From contig NZ_LMQI01000004.1 of assembly GCF_001424125.1 (NCBI RefSeq), positions 496,001-560,000 of the forward strand: a DNA stretch of 64,000 nt, written 5' to 3'. Source of the stretch: Cellulomonas sp. Leaf395. Its GTDB lineage: Bacteria > Actinomycetota > Actinomycetes > Actinomycetales > Cellulomonadaceae. A program made the position numbers and the translations under genes. Position 1 is the stretch's first letter; every line of letters starts with the position of its first letter. Shown here piece after piece: positions 50,001 through 58,023 of the stretch. The notes below the pieces were generated by a model that saw nothing but the letters and a program-made list of their open reading frames with translations, searched no databases and was not told the origin of the DNA.

Positions 50001-52809
50001 CACGCCCGACGTCGGCCTGGCGTACGAGTACCACGTGGTGGCCCTCGACCCGAGCGGGCTCGAGTCCGTCCCCACCGACACGCTCGACGTGACGATCGTC
50101 GACCCCGACGTCCCCACGGCCGCCGTGCCGACGGGTCTGCGCCTGGGCGCGGTGAACAAGAACGACGTCACCGTCACGTGGGACGCCGTCGACGGCGCGC
50201 TGTTCTACCAGGTGCTCCGCCAGGCCAAGGACGGCACGTTCGTCGTCGTCGGCCGGGCCGACGGCCCCACCTACACGGACACCACGGTGCTCACGACCAT
50301 CGAGTACACGTACCGCGTGGCCTCGGTGAACGCCGGCGGCGTCTCCGCGCAGTCGGACTCCCTGACCACACCCGCGGTCACCACCCTGGCCAGGCAGGCG
50401 GAGCGGCTCGACCGGTCGCCCGTGGCCGTCCAGACCGACGGCGGGGTCTACCTCGGCTGGCGCCAGCTCGGCCTCGACCCGGAGTCGATCGCGTTCCACG
50501 TGTACCGGGACGGTTCCCGCATCACGACCACACCGGTGAAGGCCAGCACCAACCTGCTCGACGAGGGCGGTGCCGCAGGCTCGGTCTACCGGGTCAGCTC
50601 GGTGGTCGACGGGATCGAGCGCTGGGCCACCGCCGAGTTCCGCGTGTGGGACAGCCAGCACCTCGACGTGCCGCTGGACAAGCCCGCCGACGCGTACACG
50701 AAGGACGGTCAGCCGTACACGTACAACGCCAACGACGCCTCCGTGGGGGACGTCGACGGAGACGGTCAGTACGAGGTCGTCGTGAAGTGGGACCCGTCCA
50801 ACTCCAAGGACAACTCGCAGGCCGGGTACACGGGCAACGTGTACGTCGACGCCTACGAGCTCGACGGCACGCGCCTGTGGCGTATCGACCTGGGCAAGAA
50901 CATCCGGGCCGGCGCGCACTACACGCAGTTCCAGGTGTTCGACCTGGACGGTGACGGCAAGGCCGAGGTCAGCATGAAGACCGCGGACGGCACCGTCGAC
51001 GGACAGGGCACCGTGATCGGCGACGCCCGCGCGGACTACCGGAACTCCTCGGGCTACGTGCTCACCGGGCCGGAGTACCTGACCGTGTTCAACGGCGCCT
51101 CCGGCGCAGCGGTGGACACGATCGACTACACCCCGCCGCGCGGCGACGTGGGTGCGTGGGGCGACGCGTACGGCAACCGGGTCGACCGGTTCCTCGCCGG
51201 CGTGGCCTACCTCGACGGCGAGCACCCGAGCGTCGTCTTCAGCCGCGGCTACTACACGCGGACCGTGGTGGTCGCCTACGACTTCGACGGCTCGTCGCTG
51301 ACGAAGCGGTGGACGTTCGACTCCGACGCCGCCGGCTCGCAGTACCGCGGCCAGGGCAACCACAACCTGTCCGTGGCCGACGTCGATGGCGACCAGAAGG
51401 ACGAGATCGTCTTCGGCTCGATGACGATCGACGACGACGGGACGGTGCTCTACAGCACCGGTCTCGGCCATGGGGACGCTCTGCACGTGTCCGACCTGGA
51501 CCCGTCGCGCGCCGGCCTCGAGGTGTTCGCGGTGCACGAGGAGGCGCCGCACAGCAAGGGCATCGGGGCGACGTTCCGCGACGCGGCGACCGGAGAGGTG
51601 CTGTGGTCGATGCCGTCCACCACCGACACCGGCCGTGGCGCCTCGGGCGACATCGACGCGTCGCACCCCGGTGCCGAGTCGTGGGCCGTGGTGACGGACG
51701 GCACGTGGAACTCGCGCGCCGGCCAGCTGCGGGCCGCCGACGGTGAGCTGCTGGGGACCACCATCCCCGCGGCGAACTTCCTCACCTGGTGGGACGGCGA
51801 CCTCCTGCGGGAGATCACCGACCACGACTGGGACACGACGGCGCTCACGGGCGTCCCGACGATCTCCAAGTGGTCGCCGGAGTCGCAGTCCGCGGGGGAG
51901 GTGTACCGGGCCACCGGGACGCTCTCCGACAACGGCACCAAGGGCACCCCCGCGCTGCAGGCCGACCTGTTCGGTGACTGGCGCGAGGAGATCGTCACGC
52001 GTCTCGCCGACTCCTCGGCCCTGCGGATCGCCACCACGGTGGACCTTACCGACCACCGGCTGCGCACGCTGCAGTCGGACCCGGTGTACCGCCTGGGTGT
52101 CGCGTGGCAGAACACCGGCTACAACCAGCCGCCGCACACGGGCTACTTCCTGGGTGACGGCATGTCGGTCCCGCCCGCGCCGAGCATCGTCTACACCGGT
52201 GCCGCCACGGGCCCGGACGAGCGGGTGGACGGTCCGGCCACGGCGGCTCCGTCGAAGGGCGTGCTCTCCAGCGACAACTGGGACAAGGACGGCAGCTACA
52301 CGGTGGCCATGGACCTGTGGTGGGGCCAGAACGCCCAGACCGTGACGCTGCTGGAGAACGGGGTCGCGATCGCGACGCGAGACCTCGTCGACGGCACGCC
52401 GAACGCCCAGTCGGCGGCCTTCCAGATCGCCGGCAAGCCCAACGGGACCTACGTGTACACCGCGGTCCTGACCAACCAGCACGGGTCCACGACGACCGCA
52501 GCCCTGACCGTCGCGGTCACCAAGGCGAGCCCCGGAACCCCGGTGCTCAGCCACGACAACAAGGACGGCGACGGGAACTACTCGATCACCACCAACCTCT
52601 GGTGGGGCACCAACGCCACCGAGTACCGGCTGTACGAGGACGGCGTGCTCATCGACACGCAGTCGCTGACCGCGAACGGGTCCAACCCCCAGCAGGCGGT
52701 CACCACCGTCAGCGGCCGGGCGGTGGGCACGCACGTGTACCGCGCCGAGCTGTCCAACCCTCTGGGCTCGACCAGCAGCGCCGAGCTCAAGGTCAAGGTC
52801 ACTCGCTGA
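47068..52809 (+). CDS. Secreted CE12 rhamnogalacturonan acetylesterase + PL11 rhamnogalacturonan lyase, multi-modular
   Basis: 1913 aa. Signal peptide (cleavage near residue 45). Then a malectin/CBM-like module (49-196), Fn3 (205-298), a second such module (302-450) and a CE12 SGNH esterase (451-670) with Ser458 in GDST, FGHND, and Asp640-xx-His643 in VDDTHF. Next come Fn3 (677-771), a third CBM-like module (772-926), two Fn3 (927-1106), a PL11 lyase (1108-1711; GDVDGDGQYEVVVKWDPSN, RGQGNHNLSVADVDGD) and two C-terminal Ig-like modules (1725-1913). It would deacetylate and cleave the rhamnogalacturonan-I backbone outside the cell. ATG at 47068 follows AAAGGG. Confidence 0.93.
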   Translation: MRSTRVHDEGRPSARRGGARVLLAGVATATAAAMMATGGLPAVAADAPIAWKFDMGTATSPVAEGYQQVTDATRYSAATGFGIVPADGVNPISRDRGATDPADRDFVLATAWTFVVDVPNGTYDVTVRSGDLLVGSSSTKTTVTLEGAGGGSLSTSQATVSGTWPATVADGQLTVGITGSGAGGYVSSIVVAQTATAPVEPVPGTSTIAAPTSVRMAHVTPSAVTLRWNEVAGATGYAVSRSDAVDGTYTEVARTGAREVFATDAVDTSALRYYRVQAIDAAGLSVPSAAAVSSLPTAPTVPDVLDFDLGSGALAPDAIRLDATSAYSATTRYGFVDTRAVTATDRGTTDAVRSDFVSVGDTELVVDVPNGDYTVSLIAGDATEATNVAITVEQMAKVAATAKAAGQYLEMSFDIAVVDGQLNLEFSGSAPKLNQLRIAAQSPRAPGAEPTVWITGDSTVQSYTSDYAPQAGWGQMIGRFLSDDVTVDNRAIGGRSSKNFISQGRLDEVLRLVKPGDYLFVQFGHNDATYGVDDRFAAPADYAEYLRTFVDGATQRGAQPVIVTPVSRRSFDATTGKFNVSFPEYVAAATALATQTGTPLVDLSASSRAYLDEIGPEASTSVFLHVPAGVYPNRPTGTVDDTHFQDYGAIQMARLVATDVADLPIPLAGEVLDVEPPAEVPAAPVGLVAGSVSNAGVQLTWTPSEGADIYQVFRKAAADGDDAYKLVATSTLPQAAIGGLVEGASYDLRVVAVNGRGPSAPSAAVRVTTKAALYKFDVQLAGSPLMPGYTEASQLSRYTPEIGWGWLDPTGLGGRDRGINFTPPPNDLQRDFLLPGTQHVFAVDVPDGSYAVKTYNGDWIGTSRSNVQIEGKDFGASNAGAGSVSEKVSQPVLVTDGQLNLVMTGTSSRLNGIEITPLLLAPSALTLDDVSITGSSVSVALSWTGTADSAGYRVYRKAAGAAAPEAIGDVTTTTFVDTTPDVGLAYEYHVVALDPSGLESVPTDTLDVTIVDPDVPTAAVPTGLRLGAVNKNDVTVTWDAVDGALFYQVLRQAKDGTFVVVGRADGPTYTDTTVLTTIEYTYRVASVNAGGVSAQSDSLTTPAVTTLARQAERLDRSPVAVQTDGGVYLGWRQLGLDPESIAFHVYRDGSRITTTPVKASTNLLDEGGAAGSVYRVSSVVDGIERWATAEFRVWDSQHLDVPLDKPADAYTKDGQPYTYNANDASVGDVDGDGQYEVVVKWDPSNSKDNSQAGYTGNVYVDAYELDGTRLWRIDLGKNIRAGAHYTQFQVFDLDGDGKAEVSMKTADGTVDGQGTVIGDARADYRNSSGYVLTGPEYLTVFNGASGAAVDTIDYTPPRGDVGAWGDAYGNRVDRFLAGVAYLDGEHPSVVFSRGYYTRTVVVAYDFDGSSLTKRWTFDSDAAGSQYRGQGNHNLSVADVDGDQKDEIVFGSMTIDDDGTVLYSTGLGHGDALHVSDLDPSRAGLEVFAVHEEAPHSKGIGATFRDAATGEVLWSMPSTTDTGRGASGDIDASHPGAESWAVVTDGTWNSRAGQLRAADGELLGTTIPAANFLTWWDGDLLREITDHDWDTTALTGVPTISKWSPESQSAGEVYRATGTLSDNGTKGTPALQADLFGDWREEIVTRLADSSALRIATTVDLTDHRLRTLQSDPVYRLGVAWQNTGYNQPPHTGYFLGDGMSVPPAPSIVYTGAATGPDERVDGPATAAPSKGVLSSDNWDKDGSYTVAMDLWWGQNAQTVTLLENGVAIATRDLVDGTPNAQSAAFQIAGKPNGTYVYTAVLTNQHGSTTTAALTVAVTKASPGTPVLSHDNKDGDGNYSITTNLWWGTNATEYRLYEDGVLIDTQSLTANGSNPQQAVTTVSGRAVGTHVYRAELSNPLGSTSSAELKVKVTR

Positions 52810-52813
52810 CCCG

Positions 52814-52847
52814 GGCGCCGGGCGGGACCCCTTCCCCGCCCGGCGCC
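52814..52847 (+). terminator. Hairpin between the two lyase genes
   Basis: 13-bp perfect stem, GGCGCCGGGCGGG and its complement, with an 8-base loop, 5 bases after the first lyase stop and 29 bases before the second ATG. It is followed by a pyrimidine-rich run. It probably terminates partially or stabilises the mRNA. Confidence 0.7.
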
Positions 52848-52876
52848 TCTCCCTTTCCACCCCGAGAGAGGCCGCC

Positions 52877-55800
52877 ATGCGCCTGCACCGAACCTCCGCC
52901 CTGCTCACGGCCGCAGCGCTCGCCCTGGCCGCCGTGCCGTTCGCGGCCGCCCCGGCGTCCGCCGCCGGCCAGGACTACCTCTTCGACTTCGAGTGCGCAG
53001 GCAACCCGACTGCGCCTGGCTACACGGCCGTCTATGCCAACACCGCGTACAGCGCGACGACCGGCTTCGGCTTCGCGACGCCGCTGGCGGCCACCGCGTG
53101 CCGCGACCGCGGCGGCGACGACCTGGCCCTGCGCGACTTCGTCCTGCCGCCGACGACGGGCTCCACCTTCGTCGCCGACGTCCCGGACGGCACCTACACG
53201 GTCGTCCTGCGCACGGGCGACGCGATCGCCACCAGCAACACGGGCGCCACGGTCGGCGGCATCGCGGTGCCTGCTCGGCGTGCGGACGCCGGTGTCATCG
53301 ACGAGCGCGTAGTCGAGGGCGTGCAGGTCACCGGTGGTCAGCTCTCGATCCTCGTCACCGGCTCGTCGGCCCGCCTCAACTCGATCCAGATCCTGCAGCC
53401 CGTCGCGTCGCCCACCGGGCTCGCCGCCACCGTGACCGCCACGGCGTCCGAGGCGTCGGTCGGTCTCGCCTGGACGGCCGTCGACGGCGCCGCCGGCTAC
53501 CGCGTCTACCGCTCCGAGGCGGGCGGCACGGCCGTCGCCGTCGGCACGGTCGACCCCGCGACTCCCCACTGGACCGACACCGACGTCCGGCTGGCCGAGC
53601 AGTACACCTACGCGGTGAGCACGATCGGGGCGACGGGCCGCGAGAGCGCGCGTTCCGCGGAGGTGACGGCGACGGTCGTCGACTCGGCCGTGGCACCCCC
53701 GGCCGTTCCCACCGGACTGGCGGGCGCGTGGACTGCCGACGGCATCGCGCTCACCTGGTCCACGGTGCCCGGCGCGGTCGCCTACGACGTCTACCGCGCG
53801 CGCTCCGGCTTCGACCCGGTGGTCGTCGCGCGCACGAGCGAGCCGTCCTGGACCGACACGACCGCACAGGTCACGGTCGACCACGACTACCAGGTCGCCG
53901 CCGTCGGGCCGGGCGGTCGTTCCGACAGCTCGTCGACCGTCGAGATCGCGCGGTCCGTGCAGTACGTGCGCGAGGCCGAGCGGCTGGACCGCTCTCCGGT
54001 CGCCGTCGCCACGGACGGCGGCGTCTACGTCGGCTGGCGCCTGCTCGGTCTGGACGAGCAGGACCTCGCCTTCCACGTCTACCGCGACGGGGTTCTAGTC
54101 ACCTCGACGCCCGTCACCGGCGGCACCAACGTGCTCGACCCGGCCGGCACGGCAACCTCGCGCTACCGGATCAGCACGGTCGTCGGGGGCATCGAGCGCT
54201 GGGCCACCACCGAGTTCGACGTGTGGGACCAGCAGACGCTGGACGTGCCGATCAGCAAGCCCGCCGGCGGCACCACGCCGGCCGGTGAGGCGTACACCTA
54301 CCGCGCGAACGACGCCTCGATCGGCGACGTCGACGGTGACGGCCAGTACGAGATCGTCCTCAAGTGGGACCCGACCAACTCCAAGGACAACTCGCAAGCG
54401 GGGTACACGGGCAACGTGTACGTCGACGCCTACGAGCTGGACGGCACGCAGCTCTGGCGGATCGACCTCGGGCGCAACATCCGCGCGGGGGCCCACTACA
54501 CGCAGCTGCAGGTGTTCGACCTGAACGGTGACGGGAAGGCCGAGGTCGCCATGAAGACGGCGGACGCCACGGTCGACGGCGCGGGCACCGTGATCGGCGA
54601 CGCCGCGGCCGACTTCCGGAACGCCACCGGCTACGTCCTGGCGGGGCCGGAGTTCCTCACGGTGTTCGACGGGGCGACGGGGGCGGCGATCGACACCGTC
54701 GACTACACCCCGGCGCGCGGGAACGTCGGCGCGTGGGGCGACACCTACGGCAACCGCGTCGACCGGTTCCTGGCCGGGGTCGCGTACCTCGACGGCCAGC
54801 ACCCGAGCCTCGTCGTGAGCCGTGGCTACTACACGCGGGCCGTCATCGTGGCGTACGACTTCGACGGGACCGCGCTGACCTCGCGCTGGACGTTCGACTC
54901 CGACGTCGAGGGCAGCCAGTACCGCGGGCAAGGCAACCACAACCTGTCCGTGGCGGACGTCGACGGGGACCAGAAGGACGAGATCGTCTTCGGGTCGATG
55001 ACGATCGACGACAACGGCAAGGCGCTCTACACGACGGGTCTTGGTCATGGCGACGCGCTGCACGTGTCCGACCTGGACCCGTCGCACCCGGGCCTCGAGG
55101 TGTTCGCGGCGCACGAGGACATGGCGTCGTCGCGCAACCGCGGTGCCACGTACCGGGACGCGGCCACGGGTGCCGTCCTGTGGTCGATCCCAGCCACCCG
55201 GGACACCGGCCGCGCGGCCGCGGGGGACATCGACCCGCGTCACCTCGGCGCCGAGGGCTGGGCCGTCGGTGGCGACGCTGCGTGGAACTCCCCGGTCGGC
55301 GAGCTGAGGACCGCCAAGGGTGAGCTGCTGTCGACGTCCATCCCGGCGGCGAACTTCCTCACCTGGTGGGACGGGGACCTGCTGCGGGAGATCGGCGACC
55401 ACGACTACAGCGACGCCGCCGGCGTGGGGGTGCCGACGATCGAGAAGTGGAACTGGGAGACGTCGCAGCCCGAGGAGATCTACCGGGCCACCGGGACGCT
55501 CACCAACAACTCCACGAAGGGCAACCCGACCCTGCAGGCCGACCTGTTCGGCGACTGGCGTGAGGAGATCGTCACGCGTCTGGACGACTCCTCGGCCCTG
55601 CGGATCGCCACCACGGTGGACCTCACCGACCACCGGCTGCGCACCCTGCAGTCCGACCCGGTGTACCGCCTCGGCGTCTCGTGGCAGAACACGGCCTACA
55701 ACCAGCCGCCGCACACGTCGTACTACCTGGGTGAGGGGATGACGACGCCGCCGGCGCCCAGCATCGCCTACACGCAGCCGCTCCCCGTGGGCGACCGCGT

Positions 55801-56383
55801 GCCGGGACCGGCGACCGCGGCACCCGGCAAGGGCGTGCTGTCCTCCGACAACTGGGACGGCGACGGCACCTTCAAGGTGTCGATGAACCTGTGGTGGGGC
55901 CAGAACGCGCAGTCGGTGACGTTCTACGAGAACGGCGTCGCGCTCGCCACGCAGGACCTCGTCGACGCGACCCCGAACGCCCAGTCCGCCGCCCTCCAGG
56001 TGGCCGGCCGGACCAACGGGACCTACGTCTACACCGCGGTGCTCACCAACCAGCACGGGAGCACGACGACGTCGCCGCTCACCGTGACCGTGAACAAGGC
56101 GAACCCGGCGACACCGGTGCTGAGCCATGACAACAAGGACGGTGACGGCACCTACACGCTGACCACCAACTTGTGGTGGGGCACCAACGCCACCGAGTAC
56201 CGGCTGTACGAGGACGGCGTGCTCATCGACACGCAGTCGCTGGTCGCCAACGGGTTCAACGCGCAGCAGGCGGTGACCACGGTGACCGGCCGGACGGTCG
56301 GGACGCACGTGTACCGCGCCGAGCTGTCCAACCCGCAGGGGTCCAGCAGCAGCCCGGAGGTGAAGGTCAAGGTCACCCGCTGA
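52877..56383 (+). CDS. Secreted PL11 rhamnogalacturonan lyase, multi-modular
   Basis: 1168 aa. Signal peptide ending at APASA (about 29). Then a malectin/CBM-like module (33-175; FDFECAGNPTAPGY, CRDRGGDDLALRDFV), two Fn3 modules (178-362), the PL11 catalytic module (about 363-966) and two Ig-like modules (about 980-1168). Its PL11 and C-terminal parts are close to those of the upstream protein, so the pair arose by duplication. It lacks the CE12 esterase. ATG at 52877 follows GAGAGAGG. It cleaves the rhamnogalacturonan-I backbone between rhamnose and galacturonate (family knowledge). Confidence 0.93.
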   Translation: MRLHRTSALLTAAALALAAVPFAAAPASAAGQDYLFDFECAGNPTAPGYTAVYANTAYSATTGFGFATPLAATACRDRGGDDLALRDFVLPPTTGSTFVADVPDGTYTVVLRTGDAIATSNTGATVGGIAVPARRADAGVIDERVVEGVQVTGGQLSILVTGSSARLNSIQILQPVASPTGLAATVTATASEASVGLAWTAVDGAAGYRVYRSEAGGTAVAVGTVDPATPHWTDTDVRLAEQYTYAVSTIGATGRESARSAEVTATVVDSAVAPPAVPTGLAGAWTADGIALTWSTVPGAVAYDVYRARSGFDPVVVARTSEPSWTDTTAQVTVDHDYQVAAVGPGGRSDSSSTVEIARSVQYVREAERLDRSPVAVATDGGVYVGWRLLGLDEQDLAFHVYRDGVLVTSTPVTGGTNVLDPAGTATSRYRISTVVGGIERWATTEFDVWDQQTLDVPISKPAGGTTPAGEAYTYRANDASIGDVDGDGQYEIVLKWDPTNSKDNSQAGYTGNVYVDAYELDGTQLWRIDLGRNIRAGAHYTQLQVFDLNGDGKAEVAMKTADATVDGAGTVIGDAAADFRNATGYVLAGPEFLTVFDGATGAAIDTVDYTPARGNVGAWGDTYGNRVDRFLAGVAYLDGQHPSLVVSRGYYTRAVIVAYDFDGTALTSRWTFDSDVEGSQYRGQGNHNLSVADVDGDQKDEIVFGSMTIDDNGKALYTTGLGHGDALHVSDLDPSHPGLEVFAAHEDMASSRNRGATYRDAATGAVLWSIPATRDTGRAAAGDIDPRHLGAEGWAVGGDAAWNSPVGELRTAKGELLSTSIPAANFLTWWDGDLLREIGDHDYSDAAGVGVPTIEKWNWETSQPEEIYRATGTLTNNSTKGNPTLQADLFGDWREEIVTRLDDSSALRIATTVDLTDHRLRTLQSDPVYRLGVSWQNTAYNQPPHTSYYLGEGMTTPPAPSIAYTQPLPVGDRVPGPATAAPGKGVLSSDNWDGDGTFKVSMNLWWGQNAQSVTFYENGVALATQDLVDATPNAQSAALQVAGRTNGTYVYTAVLTNQHGSTTTSPLTVTVNKANPATPVLSHDNKDGDGTYTLTTNLWWGTNATEYRLYEDGVLIDTQSLVANGFNAQQAVTTVTGRTVGTHVYRAELSNPQGSSSSPEVKVKVTR

Positions 56384-56398
56384 CCCGCACGACACGGC

Positions 56399-56434
56399 GG
56401 CCGGCCCGGGTGACTCCTCTCACCCGGGCCGGCC
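56399..56434 (+). terminator. Terminator of the second lyase gene
   Basis: 15-bp perfect stem, GGCCGGCCCGGGTGA and its complement, with a 6-base loop, 15 bases after the stop codon. Confidence 0.85.
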
Positions 56435-56445
56435 GTCGCCGTCTG

Positions 56446-56546
56446 CAGCGCAACGTCCGAGCAACAACGGGTTCTGGGCCGTAGAAGCGCGGACGTCCCG
56501 CCGGGCACAGCGCAACGTCCGAGCAACAACGGGTTCTGGGCCGTAG
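56446..56546. repeat. 39-bp direct repeat, two exact copies
   Basis: Copies at 56446-56484 and 56508-56546, separated by 23 bases, each running from CAGCGCAACGTCCGAG to GGGCCGTAG. An inverted copy of the GCGCAACGTCCGAGCAA part follows at 56547-56563. The segment is intergenic between the convergent lyase and lldD genes. Confidence 0.8.
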
Positions 56547-56563
56547 TTGCTCGGACGTTGCGC
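56510..56563 (-). terminator. Stem-loop downstream of lldD
   Basis: 17-bp perfect stem (GCGCAACGTCCGAGCAA with its complement at 56547-56563) over a 20-base loop made of repeat sequence. It lies 5 bases past the lldD stop on the minus strand and probably terminates it. Confidence 0.65.
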
Positions 56564-56568
56564 GGGTT

Positions 56569-57780
56569 CTACGGGAGGCGGACGTGCCGGGGGCCGAGGT
56601 CCTTGACGGTGGAGACGCCGAGCAGGGCCATGGTGCGGCGGACCTCGCGCTCGAGGATCTGGACCGCGCGGTCGACCCCGCGTTCCCCACCGGCCATGAG
56701 GCCGTACAGGTAGGCGCGGCCGACGAGGGTCGCGTCGGCACCTAGGGCGAGGGCGGCGACGATGTCGGCGCCGGACATGATGCCGGTGTCCACCCAGACC
56801 TGGGTGCGGTCCCCGACGGCCTCGGCGACGTCGGGCAGCAGACGCAGCGGCACGGGGGCGCGGTCGAGCTGGCGGCCGCCGTGGTTGGACAGCACCACCG
56901 CGTCGGCGCCGGCGTCGGTCACGCGGCGGGCGTCCTCGACGGTCTGGATGCCCTTGATGATCAGCGGCCCGTCCCAGGACGCGCGGATCCACTCCAGGTC
57001 CGCGATGGTCATGGTCGGGTCGAACAGCTTGTCCAGCAGGTCCGCCACGGTCCCCGACCAGCTGCTCAGGGACGCGAACGTCAGCGGCTCGGTGGTCAGC
57101 AGGTTCATCCACCAGGCGGGGTGGGTGGCCGCGTCCACGACGGTCTTGACGGTCAGCGCCGGGGGGATCGAGAAGCCGTTGCGGGCGTCGCGCAGCCGGG
57201 CACCGGCCACCGGGACGTCGACCGTGAGCATGAGCGCCTCGTAGCCGGCGGCCTTGGCGCGGGCCATCAGGTCCTCACCGGCGGAGCGGTCCTTCCACAC
57301 GTACAGCTGGAACCACTTGCGCGCCTCAGGTCCTGCTGCCGCGACGTCCTCGATGGACGTGGTGCCCATCGTGGACAGCGCGTACGGGATGCCCCGGCGC
57401 TGCGCCACGCGGACCACCGCGCGCTCGCCCTCGTGGTTCATCATCCTGGTGAACCCAGTCGGGGCGAACGCGAACGGCAGCGCACTCGGGGTGCCGATCA
57501 TGTCCGTGGTCGGGTCCACGTGGGACACGTCGTGCAGGATCGACGGCTGGAACTCCAGCTGCCGGAACAGGGACCGGGCGCGGCGCAGGCTGATCTCGGC
57601 CTCGGCGGCGCCGTCGGTGTAGTCGAACACCGAGCGGGGGGTGCGCTTGCGGGCGACCGTGCGCAGATCAGCGATGGTCAGCGCGTCCGCCAGGCGCCGC
57701 TCGGTGCCGTTCAGGACCAGTGGCTTGGGGCGCATCAGGGGCTTGAGCTCGGACCACGAGGGGATCTGACGGTCGGTCAC
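56569..57780 (-). CDS. lldD: FMN-dependent alpha-hydroxy acid dehydrogenase (LldD-like)
   Basis: 403 aa of the glycolate oxidase/L-lactate dehydrogenase family. FMN and active-site elements are present: FAPTGFTRMMNHEGE, FQLYVWKDR, LTVDVPVAGARLRD, LIIKGIQ (FMN Lys), and LSNHGGRQLD with the catalytic His and Arg, then DTGIMSGADIVAALALGAD. GTG at 57780 is chosen because AGGAG lies 6 bases upstream. It shares a 243-base divergent region and two operator-like sites with the second importer. L-lactate from rhamnose breakdown (via lactaldehyde) is a plausible substrate (inference). Confidence 0.9.
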   Translation of the reverse strand: MTDRQIPSWSELKPLMRPKPLVLNGTERRLADALTIADLRTVARKRTPRSVFDYTDGAAEAEISLRRARSLFRQLEFQPSILHDVSHVDPTTDMIGTPSALPFAFAPTGFTRMMNHEGERAVVRVAQRRGIPYALSTMGTTSIEDVAAAGPEARKWFQLYVWKDRSAGEDLMARAKAAGYEALMLTVDVPVAGARLRDARNGFSIPPALTVKTVVDAATHPAWWMNLLTTEPLTFASLSSWSGTVADLLDKLFDPTMTIADLEWIRASWDGPLIIKGIQTVEDARRVTDAGADAVVLSNHGGRQLDRAPVPLRLLPDVAEAVGDRTQVWVDTGIMSGADIVAALALGADATLVGRAYLYGLMAGGERGVDRAVQILEREVRRTMALLGVSTVKDLGPRHVRLP

Positions 57781-57825
57781 CGGGGACTCCTGGGTGTGTG
57801 GCGCATCGTCGGGCAGCACGGGGAT

Positions 57826-57837
57826 TGAAACGATACA
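57826..57837 (+). promoter_or_regulatory. LacI-type operator candidate near lldD
   Basis: TGAAACGATACA, 46 bases upstream of the lldD GTG. It matches the TGNANCGNTNCA frame shared with 47002-47013 and 57927-57938. Confidence 0.5.
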
Positions 57838-57926
57838 TTACCGGCAGCCAACCGCGGCGTGCGCCGCTCCCACGGCGGTGGCAGCCTGGGTCGAGTGTGG
57901 CACTGTGAGGCCGACCACAACGCCTT

Positions 57927-57938
57927 TGTAACGATTCA
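57927..57938 (+). promoter_or_regulatory. LacI-type operator candidate before importer 2
   Basis: TGTAACGATTCA, 86 bases upstream of the binding-protein ATG and immediately before a GATTCGTTGACA stretch that could hold a -35 (TTGACA at 57949-57954). Confidence 0.55.
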
Positions 57939-58023
57939 GCGAGATTCGTTGACAGCCGCGCGGGGGCTCGCCTAACGTCCGGAATGCGCTTTCACCACCC
58001 CCGAGCAAGGAGGCTCAACGACG

